From the NCBI RefSeq assembly GCF_009017415.1, contig NC_092409.1, forward strand, positions 3,968,001-4,032,000: a DNA stretch of 64,000 bases. Reading direction: 5' to 3'. The notes beneath the pieces were generated by a model. It saw nothing but the letters and a program-made list of their open reading frames with translations. It did no database searches and was not told the DNA's origin. Positions 1-11,058 of the stretch are shown here, piece after piece; the stretch's first letter is position 1; the number at the start of each line of letters is the position of its first letter. The position numbers were made by a program, and so were the translations under genes. Origin of the DNA: Aspergillus flavus (lineage: Eukaryota > Ascomycota > Eurotiomycetes > Eurotiales > Aspergillaceae).

Positions 1-3000
1 GATAATTGAAATATTAGATAAATCAAAATAGAAAACTTCCTTTCCCCATCTTTACGGCTGATCGGAAGACTTTCTATCTCTTCTATTACTGGGGCGAATA
101 CGGAAATATAATGCTAGAGGGACTATTTTGTTAACTCACCAGCCACCGAAAGTCACTGCTCCAATTTTGTTCTTTGGCAGGTCTTTACAATACATGGTCG
201 TTTTGTAATTGACTTTCGGAGAGCTCCGTGCGACGGCAGCGGAATCCCACCCTTCTGATTGGCGGCCCAGTTACCCAGTCAATAGATGTCGTTGCGACAT
301 TTGGGCAATTTGATATCGCTGTCATTACAGACAATACAATACCCAAGACTGATAACAACAGAAGACAGATCATCAGGGGGAGGAGGGATTCTTCACCATG
401 CACGGCTTCACCTGAGTAAGATCTGATATCAACTTGAACCCAGGGACTTGCGTGCATCTTGAATAGCCTTCTGTCATAGTAACTCTCCCCATTCCATGGA
501 TAAAAGTGGCTCGGAACTCACACGAATCGGCGGGTCGCAGGTGCTCCGTGCACCCCCATTAGGTTCATACTCGAGGGTTTCGGGCATCCAAGAAGTAGCT
601 GTCTTTCCTATTTCTGCTTTAGGTGCTTTAGTTCCCCCGCGGAGATCCAACCTTTCAGATTTTGGACTGCAGCCAGGTTTCTGAGTAATGCCCAAGGTAT
701 CGATATGCTTTACCTGGTTTAATAAGAGGCTCATCAAGCAAGTCAATAAGGCTGGCGTTGTCGTCGCCACGACGGATGTGCCGTACGCCAAACGAGATTA
801 GGTTCTCCGCTTGATATATGTGGCTGTCGCTGCGACAGTGGTGATATCAAGATCTGGGAAGCGCCAAGGGAATCCAGGTGCCATCCATGTGATGAAAGCA
901 TAAGTATAGGGTTGGAGGCGGTGGTGCCTTAAATCCCCAGTAAGTTAAACCTTTTCTAGAAACGTCACAGCAATCGCTCGATATATAGCTTGTTCATTAT
1001 GCATTATCCACGCCTCGCCTTATTTCTAGAAAAAGAGGCGGTTCTAGAAGGGGACGAAAAAAGAAAAACATAAAAGGGCCACATGTCTTACACTACTCTG
1101 AGATACATATAATTGTTATCGTGTCACACTATCTATTCAGATGCGATTGAGCTGATTCTCTATGCTATAAAGGTTCTGTTTTCCTCTAGAGCTCTATAGC
1201 GGAGATGTATGGTAACTTCCATAGGGGAAGTTTGAGCCCCTGAGAGTTACCGGGGCTTCCACGACCACCCTTCCATGCCTTCCCAATATGGAAACAGCCT
1301 TTGATTCGATAAACAGCTTGTATTCCCCAAGCACACTGTTCATACCATAGAGCGCTGTCCTGTCAGAGTGTTCGGAATACAAGCCCCTTTGAAATATAGC
1401 GTTAGGAGTGATGTTTGGGCTTGGTAACGTAGGTAGTTCGGATAGCTTTTGGTAGAAGGAGCACGAGAGGGAGTCAAAGAGTGCCCTGAGGATTGGTGTA
1501 TTTCCATTGGCAATTATTTCCGTTGAGTACGCCGCATCTTCTAAATGGTTCATAAATCATGAACATGGCGTAAAACGGTTTGGCTTGGCCGTCTGATCGG
1601 AACCCACAGGTATGGATAGCCTCCAAGGAGATTTGTTTCGAATGTCTTTCCCCTTTCATAGTTATGGAAGGTTCAAGAAATAATTCCCCCCCGGAACCAG
1701 TAAGTAGCTGGAAGTGTACCTGCCTACATACCTCCCTATGTATCATACCTGAGAGTACTCCTGTCTACCTAGGTACCCACCTGGCGGATTAGGTAACTGA
1801 TTCTCATACCGTGGAGTCGTGGACGGTGAAGCCCAGATACCGCCATTGTTACCATACCTCCTCATACCACATCATTTCTGCATGTATGTACGGTACCTCT
1901 GTAATACCTGGCGGGTAGGTCGTCCTTACCTATTGGATCCACCCCACACCCCTCTTCGAATCCAGGTTCCTCCCCACCCGCCCGATCCCTGGGCCATGTC
2001 CGTTTAACTCCATACCAGAAAATCCAAAATTCAAAATCCATAATTCAAAAATTAAAAAAAAAAAAGAATTGGTGAGGAAAAAAGAAGAGATAGGAACCAT
2101 GATGTTTTCCCTCTCTTTTTACTCAAAAAGAAAAAGGAAGAAAAGAGAAGAGAAAAGAAAACATTCGAGAAGCTAGAATTTCATTTTCATTTTCTGTTTT
2201 AATTGTCTTGACACTCGAAACCTTCAGCTTTCTACTACCTCATTCGGCCTTTTTTAATTGGAATAATAATATTATTATTCATTTTGTTGGATTTGATTTA
2301 CTTTTTTTAATTTGGGCCATCCACCCATTTACCAAAGTGATTTTGCACGTCATTAACCTCTTTCTTTTCCATGTGGCTCTTTCGCTACAGTTGGTATTAA
2401 TAACTATCCCATCCTGTCCACAATTCTTCCGAGCAGACCAAAACTAGAAGAGTTGCGTTGTTGGGTGTCCAGGGCCGATTCTTTCCCCAAAAGGCATTCT
2501 ACTTCAATTCTTTACCTCCTCCACAGTCCTCCGAACTAGTCCAATATTATTGGGTGCTTCTTGTGCCGTTTGGTTCCAGCTCTTCCTTCACATCAGATTC
2601 ATCATCGACTTTTCCTTTTTATTATTTCATACTATCACTCTCTCTCTCTCTCTCTTTTTGCCCCTTCTGTTTTGACCCTTCCCACTCGCCTTTCCTCTCT
2701 TCCTACTCCCTCCCTCCTCTCTCTCTTACTCTCTCTTTTCTTTCTATTACCCACATACCCCCCTCCTTCACGCCCCAAAGCATTCCCCCACTATCTACCC
2801 GATACAAATCCTGCGTGCATAATATTCTCGTCGCCTCCTCCGAGATTGTACTTAAAAACCGGTCTCCCGTCACTATAAGCTTCGTTCACGTCTCATCTGA
2901 CACCTTGAGCAAGGGGACACTTTCTCGTTGTAACTCCGATCCATATTTGACTACGTTTCTTTCCTTCGGCCTTCCGCCTTTTTCCCACCACATCCGCGCC

Positions 3001-3305
3001 TTTCCCCAACTTGTTTCCTCCGCCTTTCAACTTCGCGCGACTGCGACCCGACACTTCTTGAGGTGATTCGGGTCGGCATAACCTGGCCGCGTTATTGTCT
3101 ACTCGACACATCGGATCATACCGACAATTCCCTAAATAAGAAAATAGTCCTTCCACCACGGTTTTCATAGTTGGGGTTTTAGATTCTCTTCTTGAGCCGG
3201 ATGTTATCTTTATTGGCACTCCCTTCTTCACCTCTTCCCAGCTTTCAGCCCCCATCCCTGGGCCTACCGTCTGGGTACTAAATACACGCCCGGTTTCTGT
3301 TAAGA
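1..3305. other. Gene-poor left end and leader of the CP2 gene
   Basis: I find no gene I can support here. Short open frames exist on both strands, including two overlapping minus-strand frames at about 1194-1746, but none carries a recognisable domain or convincing splice structure. About 1720-2000 is rich in TACCT/AGGTA words, with ACCTGGCGG present twice. About 2040-2180 is A-rich. About 2560-2780 is strongly pyrimidine-rich with a CT repeat, as in many fungal promoters and 5' leaders, and probably belongs to the downstream CP2 gene. Confidence 0.5.
2634..2770. repeat. CT microsatellite and pyrimidine-rich tract
   Basis: A run of CT dinucleotides at about 2637-2656 lies in a longer C/T-only-like stretch. 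It sits some 550-650 bases before the CP2 start codon, so it is probably promoter or 5' UTR. The long open frames through it encode low-complexity Ser/Leu/Pro/Phe sequence and are not treated as protein. Confidence 0.7.
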
Positions 3306-5875
3306 ATGTTTCGCAATAGGTATGTACTCAATTTTCCTGGGATCGCCGTTGAATGTCTTGCTGATGCACATGACCTGCTATACAGAAAGAACTCCCAGAA
3401 GCCAGGCGACGAACTCATCCAGAGATTTCAAAAGACTTTCTCTGATGTTGTTCCTCAAGTCCCCAATAGTCAGACAGCGTCTTTTGGTCAAATCCCTGCT
3501 GGCCCAATCACTCCGGCTAAGTATTTTAGACCCTCTTCTCCATCTGCCCATCTTCCCTCCTGGTCGTCACGAAAATCGTTGTTGTCCTGAGTGGAAACTG
3601 ACTGTATTCTTCGACTTAGACTCAGTATGGAGAGTGGTGACTTGAAACTTCATGATGCCACGCCTCGTCCGGGCCAGGATATGAGATACGCGCCGTCTTA
3701 TGTTGACCCTAACTCACTTTCCTTCATAAATCCCTTGACTCAACCGCATGGCTACTATACGCCGAACTCAGGCGGGCTCAGTGCGGTGTTCCACAGCCAA
3801 GCGGGCGATCTTCATACTCCTATGGGAATGAACATGATCACCCCTCTTACCCTGCCGCAGCAGCTTGCTAGCGCCACTATCAATGCTGATACTACAGCCA
3901 TGGGCCTCGACCAGTTCAATCAGCCGTACATCGCACCACATTTCCAGAATCCGCAACCCTTTGCTCAGCAAGCTCCATTCGCGCCTACATTTGTCCACCG
4001 TGATTCAGGTTACGATGCAATGGATGAATCTGTGGATGAACTGTCACTAAATGACGTGGATATGCAGGGAAACGCCCATCCACACATGATTCCGTCCATG
4101 CTGCAACGTGACCAAGTCGATGTCCAAACTCCCGGCGAAAAGTAAGCTAGCATGTCCCCTTCCGTCAGTCGTGTATCTAACCGTGTTAAATCCTAGATTC
4201 CGTTACCACGTCACATTACGGGCGCCTACAGCAATGGTTCGAGACCAAAACGAGGTACCAGTATCCTACCTCAACAAGGGTCAAGCATACTCCGTTTCTG
4301 TCGTTGACTCTGCTCCTCCGCCCCCGATGAACGGTCAGCCAGTAAAATACCGGACTTACATTCGTGTCTCATTCCAAGATAAGGAACAAAGATCGAAGCC
4401 CGCTGCTTGCTGGCAGTTATGGAAAGAAGGCAGAGGGCTGAACGAGGCGCATCAGCGTGGTGGCAAGCTGCAGGCTGTTGAATACGTTGACCCCATCCAG
4501 GGAGGTGTTGACGACCAAAAAAACCGACAGGTCCAGCTTGAGTGCTCTTCCTTCGACGGATTTTGCGTGACCTGGACGACCAGCCCAACAACCGGAGCGT
4601 CGGAGTGTGCTATCTCTGTTCGGTTCAACTTCCTTTCAACTGATTTCAGCCACTCTAAAGGTGTGAAGGGCATTCCAGTCCGACTTTGCGCCAAAACAGA
4701 GATGGTTTCTCCAGGTAATGCGGATCCAGCGCAAGGTAAAGAGGCGGAAGTTTGCTATTGCAAAGTGAAACTATTTCGTGACCATGGTGCAGAGCGAAAA
4801 CTGTCTAATGACGTTGCCCACGTTAAGAAGTCTATTGAGAAACTCAGGCAGCAGATCGCTCAGGCTGAAATGGGAGCGGGCAACTACGGGAAGCGGAAGC
4901 GTAGTGGTGGCTCGATTGCACTTAAAGGCTCTGACGCTCGCCCTGCGAAGATCACAAAACACAAGCGGACATGGTCGATGGGCTCCCAAGATGGTGACAG
5001 ACTATCGATGGAAGATGATCTGCATATAAAACTCGCTTTAATGCAAGAGATGTTCACATCTACCCGACCAGTGAGCATTCTTGGCTTGCAAGGTGATGAG
5101 CAGGACGACCCCGATCTTTATCCGGTTCAACTCCCCGAGCCTCGTGATTTTGTCAAGAAGGAGGGCAAGAGTGGGCCTCGGTTCAGCATTGACACATCGG
5201 CTGGTTTCCCGACCTTGTCTCCGACGAACAGTTGCATCTCGTTGAGCTCAACTTGCCATACTCCGACCGTTCAATCACAAACCGGTTTATATTATGATTC
5301 AGGCTACCAATGCTCGGTCAACACATCTGCAGAAAACTCCCGGCCAGGTTCCGAAGTTTGCGGAGACAAAGTTGTTTTGAAGCATCCGATAAAAATCCAG
5401 AGGGTTGCGAATGGAGATGGGGATATGCCCATGGGATTCATTGAGGCGGTGGATATCGACCCAACGTATAGACCACCCGCCGAACGCCAGCCCAAGCCCA
5501 GTAAGTATTGTGAAATAAAACATGCGTTATGGTATCCTTGCTAACCGTGGCTTAGTTGCATGTTTTTACATTCGATTCCCACGCAATGATCAAGCCAAAG
5601 ATGATTATTACCGTGCCGTTTATCTGTCAGAACGGACCGTGCGCGATTTGATGGAGAAGATCTCTGTCAAACAACGCATAGATCCGCAGCGTATCGTGCG
5701 CGTGCTTCGAGTCAATAAAAATGGCCTGAAGATCATGGTTGACGACGATGTGGTTCGCGAGCTGCCTGATGGCCAAGACATGGTGGTTGAGATCTCAGAG
5801 GCCGCTGCTTTGGACGACGCAACAGCCATCGATTCCGACAAGAGCTCTGGTGTTGAGCTGAAGCTAAGCTACTAA
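3306..5875 (+). CDS. Grainyhead/CP2-family transcription factor
   Basis: Five coding exons fit in frame: 3306-3319, 3386-3520, 3620-4141, 4197-5500 and 5556-5875, giving about 764 residues. The N-terminal third is Pro/Gln/Asn-rich and probably a transactivation region. The CP2-type DNA-binding domain starts near residue 224 at FRYHVTLRAPTAM and includes NKGQAYSVSV, TYIRVSFQDKEQR, CWQLW and CAISVRFNFLSTDFS. A basic stretch (GKRKRSGG) follows. The last about 90 residues (DLMEKISVKQ to VVEISEA) resemble the ubiquitin-like dimerisation end of this family. In Neurospora the grainyhead-like protein acts in conidial separation and cell-wall remodelling; the same role here is inference. The first coding exon is only 14 nt but is needed to open the frame with ATG. 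The family call is firm; exact splice sites are hand-modelled. Confidence 0.9.
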
Positions 5876-5938
5876 CTACTTTACTGGTCCGGCTATGTCT
5901 TCCTAGAGGTTCTAGTCTGAAAACGCCTGCTTCTAAAT

Positions 5939-5942
5939 TATT

Positions 5943-5974
<32 letters not shown>

Positions 5975-5990
5975 TTTCTTCTTCTTCTTT
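5939..5990. repeat. T-rich tract with CTTTTT units
   Basis: A homopolymeric T run is followed by repeated CTTTTT-like hexamers and CTT triplets. It lies about 65 bases after the CP2 stop codon, so it probably falls in the 3' UTR or just beyond. Confidence 0.7.
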
Positions 5991-8855
5991 CTCTTTTCTC
6001 AATTCACGTTGGCAATGATAATTACTAAAGCAAAAGCGGTCCTTCCCGGGCCGCCCTGTTTTTTCTTATCGGCGCCTGGTGCGCATCAAATCGACTCGGT
6101 CCCTCACCATCATTTTAGGTCTTTAATACCTTCATTTATGTTCTTCTATTTTCATTTCATTTATATTCGTTCTGGAGTTTCGGTTGTGCGTTTTGTTGGG
6201 GGCGTTGGATACGGGGATAATACACGAATCTCCGAGCAATGATACCCTGTCGTTATATGAGTTTTTGATCATTTTTGCGATTCTCAACTTCTTGTGCCAT
6301 ATTTACGATATCCTAAATCCTATCTGCACACGAATGTCTTCTTTGTTTCTCTCTCCTCACTCTGTCTTCCCCTTTCTAGGCTGGTGGGAGTACACGTCCA
6401 CAAGCATTGTTATTTGCTTCATGACTTTGTTGTTCCGAGGCGAATCGAATCAAGGGCTCAGCATACGATATAGATACCCTGTTCCGTTTATATGATACTT
6501 GGGCATGATTGTTTTTGTTACACTTTGCAAGCCTTACGTTTCGTTTTTGAGCATGGACTGGTTTGTCTGTTCAATGGGGTTTATGCTCTAACTCGTATGT
6601 GTTACCATTCAATTTCTTAGTCGGCCTATGACCCTGTCATGATTTGTGCAGGGATGTGGCCGGCTCCTGTTAGCATGATATAATCTCTTCTGTTGGAATG
6701 TCTTGAACGACGCAGTATCAACTATTGATCATATGAACCGCTCAGAAGCGGAGGATTGGGATATATGACGTGTTTTGTGCACCAAAGTCTAAGCTCAGAG
6801 TATACAGATCAAGTCTAGAAAAAAATTATAGTTGCGTTATTTTGAAAGCTCATATGACATGTGTACTTTTGTTATTTTCGTTATTTTACCCCCGAACATC
6901 CCCGCCGACATAGTCCGAGTTGAGAACATTCCAAGGTGATTGAAAGGTCACGTGTGAACGCTTCGCAAAAGCGGCTGCATTGGCGGGCCGTACTAGTCCC
7001 TCTTCCGTGAAGCAGAGCGACTCCGATTCTGCACCCTAGTGCTGAGTTTCTGTTTAGTGTGATCTGTCACTAATATCAGTATTAAGCATAATCCTTCTAC
7101 ATGATAATGTTATCTTCGAGACCTAACTGTAGTCTTCAGGCGGGGATTTAAAATAAGGATGAATGGGTACTACTCAGTACTAATACGCGTTGCCGAGGGT
7201 GCAGGGGAAACTACCCCAATGACCGATTGTTACTCCAATCGACGAAGGTTTGCATTCCATACTCCAAATTAGATTGAGGAATCTAGAACCCGAGCGTCGA
7301 TGTGAACATTCGTCGGGACGATCATACGCTTCGGGATCTGCTTTGGTGGCCCAAATTGGGAAGTACGCCGTGACCACATGGCCGAACCTTTTCCTGAAGC
7401 TAGTTCATCAATTAAGTTCTGCATGCGATGTCCATCTTGCCTGGATTGGGCCAAAACCACATTCTATTTTTGAGATTGAACAACCACGGGAGCCCCATGC
7501 AAGGTGCAACTGTGGCCTCTGATAACTGAGACAAAGTCTGCGATCTTACTTATATTGCGTATCGAATATTTGTTCAGGTTGTGTTCTTCAGGGGTCATCC
7601 GTCATGCGCTGGAGGATCATGGACGATTGTATACGGAGAGGACCTGATTTCGAATTTCTAACCAATCATTGATCGCGGATCCGAGACGGTAAGGGTAAGA
7701 TAGTAGTTGTCCACCTTCCATGTGGTTTCCCCATCAACAAATTCTCGATTTGATTCGTTCTTACATTCCTTTTATCAATTTGTCCGAGGAGGAGACGCGC
7801 AAGCTGGCCCATAAGATGCTCAATTCTTCTTATCTACGCCAATTGACCTATTTTCCAACCCATTCGGACCAGGGGGGCATCTTGAAAGGTCTAGATCGGT
7901 TATCTTTTCCGTAAACGCGGCTGGAAAAAAAGGCACCAATGGAGGTCTGACATCATAGCTACCGTTTTTTCACTCACGAATTGTCTTGGGGTTCTCCTGA
8001 TGTCGTCATAGTTTGAAGCCGACTCGACAAATTTCCTTGGAAGAACGAATTGGCGGTAAATTGGCGCGTGCTCCCCACTCGGGTCGTGCCGATGTGGGCC
8101 TGCAGACCTGTCCATGTAACAATCACTAATTTAGCCTGGAACGGTTTTTCCGTACGTACGAGTGTACACCCGTACGTATGTATATCCATTGCGACGGAAA
8201 CCAGACGCTATACGGTATTCGTATTTCATAGCGTCCGTGGGTGGTTGTGCCCTATCCTGGGACTACTTTGGTATGTGTTACACTTGGGATATCGTTCAGA
8301 AGGTTGGAGAGAGACTGTTTGGGGTCTTGTAATGCAATTGTACATTCGATAAATGAATACTCGCGTTGTGCGATCGACTTCGGGATCTTTCCTTTCGTTC
8401 GATTTCGTATCGCATCCATATCCCCCGAATTGTGGACAGAGTCACAGCGGCTTATTTCGCAGGAAGGTCGTCTTGATTTTAGCTCAATTAAGCTCATCCT
8501 AGTTTGAACCAGTGGCATTACGGGCGGGTTACCCTGGGCTGGTACTCCGTAATGTACGGGACCCGAGGGTCTGGCTAGACAGGACCCCGGCCCAGTTTCT
8601 CCCTGTATATCATAAAAGACTGGAGTGATTGGCTGATCCTGACGTGCAGAGAACTAGCACTGGATGGGTTAGAGGCCCCCTGCTGGGTGTCTTGGTCGAT
8701 CTGATCGACTTCACGTTTTGTGTGTGGCAAATCTGTGCACCGATGGTGGATACGATGCTAAGGGTGGCTTCGGCACCGTTCGAGGTGGAGGTAGAATCGC
8801 TGAATTTTTTTTTTACGGTCGAACGGGCTCTAGCCAGGGTGCACTAAGGGTCTAT

Positions 8856-8880
8856 GTTTCGCATAGTTGTTATGCGAAAC
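8856..8880. repeat. Perfect inverted repeat, 10-bp arms with 5-nt loop
   Basis: The arms GTTTCGCATA (8856-8865) and TATGCGAAAC (8871-8880) are exact reverse complements separated by GTTGT. The element stands alone in non-coding DNA about 800 bases before the secreted-protein gene. It could be a binding site for a dimeric regulator, a hairpin in a transcript, or chance. Confidence 0.75.
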
Positions 8881-9691
8881 TAATCCTGTGTTGGCGGTTT
8901 CAATTCCATTGTGGCCGTTGAGGTCCACCTCCGATGAAGCTGCCCTATCAGTCCAAGCCACCCAATTGTTGCCTTAGACATCCATTTACTTTCTCAATAC
9001 AATCTGTTTCCTATACTCGAGTAGTGTCTGGGGATTTTAAATGGTTTATTGTCCTCTCGTGTGATACGTTGAGCTTAGCTTGTCTACATGTGTAACTCTG
9101 TAAATCCGGCGTCGAAGTTGCCATCCCCCAGTATATCCTTTGTTGTTGTTGAAAAAGTCCCAATCTTCAGGTAGCACATGGACTTTAAATGTGCTACCAG
9201 TAAAACCACCAAGAGAAATGCTCCTCAGATTCTAATTCCTGCTGCAGATGCATATGCATACACATATGTGTGTATGTTCAAGATGTGCCCTGGAAGACTT
9301 CACTTAGGCATCTCGCCCTCACATTTGATACTATACTTAGTACTATCGACGGTGAATGTCGAGTCACCTGTATTTTGTCCAGACAATGGCAGTCAGTTCA
9401 TGCCTTCCCTTCTGGGAAGGTTTTTTTTCTTTTCGTTGCACCTTCTGTCCAGTGCAAGAGGGTGGTGTCACGGGCAACGCCTCTCTCCCCCTCTTTCTTT
9501 TCTCTGCTCGTCTTCCTTTCTCCCTCCTCCTCTCTTCTTCTCCAACTTATCCATCCACTTCACTCTTCACGCTCGCTTTCAGCTATCGAGACTTTTTTTT
9601 CTTATCAGTACAGCTTTCTCTCTGAGCCTGTCAACTTCATTTCCCATTCTCTCCCAGCCTCGGTGTGCTTTCAAAGCTCCATTCGTTCGAT

Positions 9692-10570
9692 ATGGCTTCC
9701 AACTCGTCCTTCAAGCTTCTCATGTTCCTCGCTGTCTTGGTTCTCGCGGCCATGGTTCCTGCCTTGGGTAAGTATAGTACAGTTAAGGAGATTGCCAACA
9801 AAACACACTACTTACATTGATAGATGTCACAGAGAATCTTGGCAATATCTACGACGATGACCACCTGCTGGGCATTTTTACTTGTAAGTTCCCCATATTA
9901 CACACAAAAGATGATGATATGTCTGATTATAGTGCACTCGCTAGTTGATGAACCTCGTACTTTGGTCCCCCGCGGTGGTAAGTATCCCGGCTCGTGTGCT
10001 AGTTCTGAGGCTGCCATTAGTTACAGGCAATTGCTAACTAAGTATTCTCCAGGATTCGCAACCATCACGGTTACAGACACTGTGTGTGCTCCTCCGCCCG
10101 TGGCCACCACTTCTCAAAGCACGGGTACCACTTCTGGAGCCCCGGGTGCTCCTCCGGCCCCTACTGTTACCACCCTTTCTGAGACTACTGTGGTGACTGG
10201 CACTGCTCCTACTGGCACTGGCCCTGCCGGCACTAACCCTACGGGTACGGGACCCACTGGTGCTGGTTCCACTGTAGCTGGCCCTGTTATCACCGCGACT
10301 GGAACGACTCTATCGACTGGAACTCAAAGCAGCCCTCCTACTGGAACTGTTTCCTCATCAGTCTCCACTAAGTCTTCTAGCGGGCCCAGCACTGCTCACC
10401 CAACTACCTCCCAATCTACAGAGCAAGCTGGTACCACCGCCACTGCCACTGCCAGCGGCGGTCAAACATCCACCGTTGCCCCGACTTCGAATGAAGCGGT
10501 TGTGCAGGGAAGAATGAGCAACGTTTGGCTGGTCCTGGCGATGACCTTTGTTGGCTTTCTGATGATCTGA
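9692..10570 (+). CDS. Secreted Ser/Thr/Pro-rich protein, probably GPI-anchored
   Basis: The model starts at MASNSSFKLLMFLAVLVLAAMVPAL, a clear signal peptide. Small introns follow the signal-peptide exon, LLGIFT, and LVPRG. The mature N-terminus reads DVTENLGNIYDDDHLLG, then FATITVTDTVCAPPPVATT, then about 130 residues dominated by Thr, Ser, Gly and Pro with repeated PTGTGP-like units. It ends in a hydrophobic tail (NVWLVLAMTFVGFLMI) with no charged residues after it, the usual form of a GPI-attachment signal. Such proteins are O-glycosylated and sit at the plasma membrane or wall. I see no enzymatic domain and cannot name an orthologue. The four-exon structure is inferred from canonical GT/AG sites that keep the frame open; the third junction is the least certain. 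Confidence 0.75.
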
Positions 10571-11058
10571 GCGCCCGTTGACATTGTAGTGCTGGGTGCC
10601 TACTCATGACGTTGGTAACTTCATAGGGGTCTGGTGTTACAGAATTGATTGTGTTCAGCAGCTTATGGGATGACTGGTCATGGCTTTCCTTGTCGTATTG
10701 AGAGATCGCGTCATGATTGGTTTTCCGTTGTTACAAGCTTGCTACGGGGTGCATTAGTGACTACACTCCCTGCTCCCATTAATATTGAGACGATCCATGT
10801 TTGTTCACGGAGCGGCCAGGTTCCGCCTAATCTAAAGAAGACTCTTGAAATTCTCATATTACTTGCACTGTAATTGGTACTACTATGGGTATCTCCTAAG
10901 AAACAAAACTATACCGTCTGTAGTCGCGCCAGGGAGCTATGTAGCGGAACCAGCCGTCCTCCACCCACATCGATATTAACATGCACCAAAGCATCTCCGA
11001 GAATAACACTTGTGGAAGTGCTCTCAGCAAAGTCTGTACAGAGACACTGTTGATCCGT
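10571..11058. other. Convergent intergenic region
   Basis: This lies between the 3' ends of the secreted-protein gene (+) and vps41 (-). It probably holds both 3' UTRs and terminators. I see no coding signal. Confidence 0.5.

Larger units (their letters stand above)
5876..9691. other. 3.8-kb gene-poor interval
   Basis: The start is the CP2 3' region, with a T-rich tract containing CTTTTT units at about 5939-5990. A CACGTG hexamer lies at 6949-6954. About 8145-8190 holds repeated GTACGTA words, and 8856-8880 a perfect inverted repeat. About 9410-9690 is CT-rich and is the probable leader of the next gene. Several 60-100-residue frames occur (for example 7720-7914) but none shows a domain, a signal peptide or splice support. 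An unrecognised non-coding RNA or small gene cannot be excluded. Confidence 0.5.

Noticed and set aside
813..930. A stretch encoding SGDIKIWEAP resembling a WD40 strand
   Set aside because: Only about ten residues match, no further repeats lie nearby, and the flanking frame is short. Chance is the simplest explanation.
1194..1746. Two overlapping minus-strand frames suggesting a frameshifted gene
   Set aside because: Neither frame has a recognisable domain and I could not find splice sites that join them convincingly.
2458..3066. A 202-codon frame before the CP2 gene
   Set aside because: It runs through CT-rich low-complexity leader DNA and encodes Ser/Leu/Pro/Phe sequence with no domain.
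7720..7914. A 64-residue frame with a helical-looking sequence
   Set aside because: It is short and isolated, with no domain, signal peptide or splice support.
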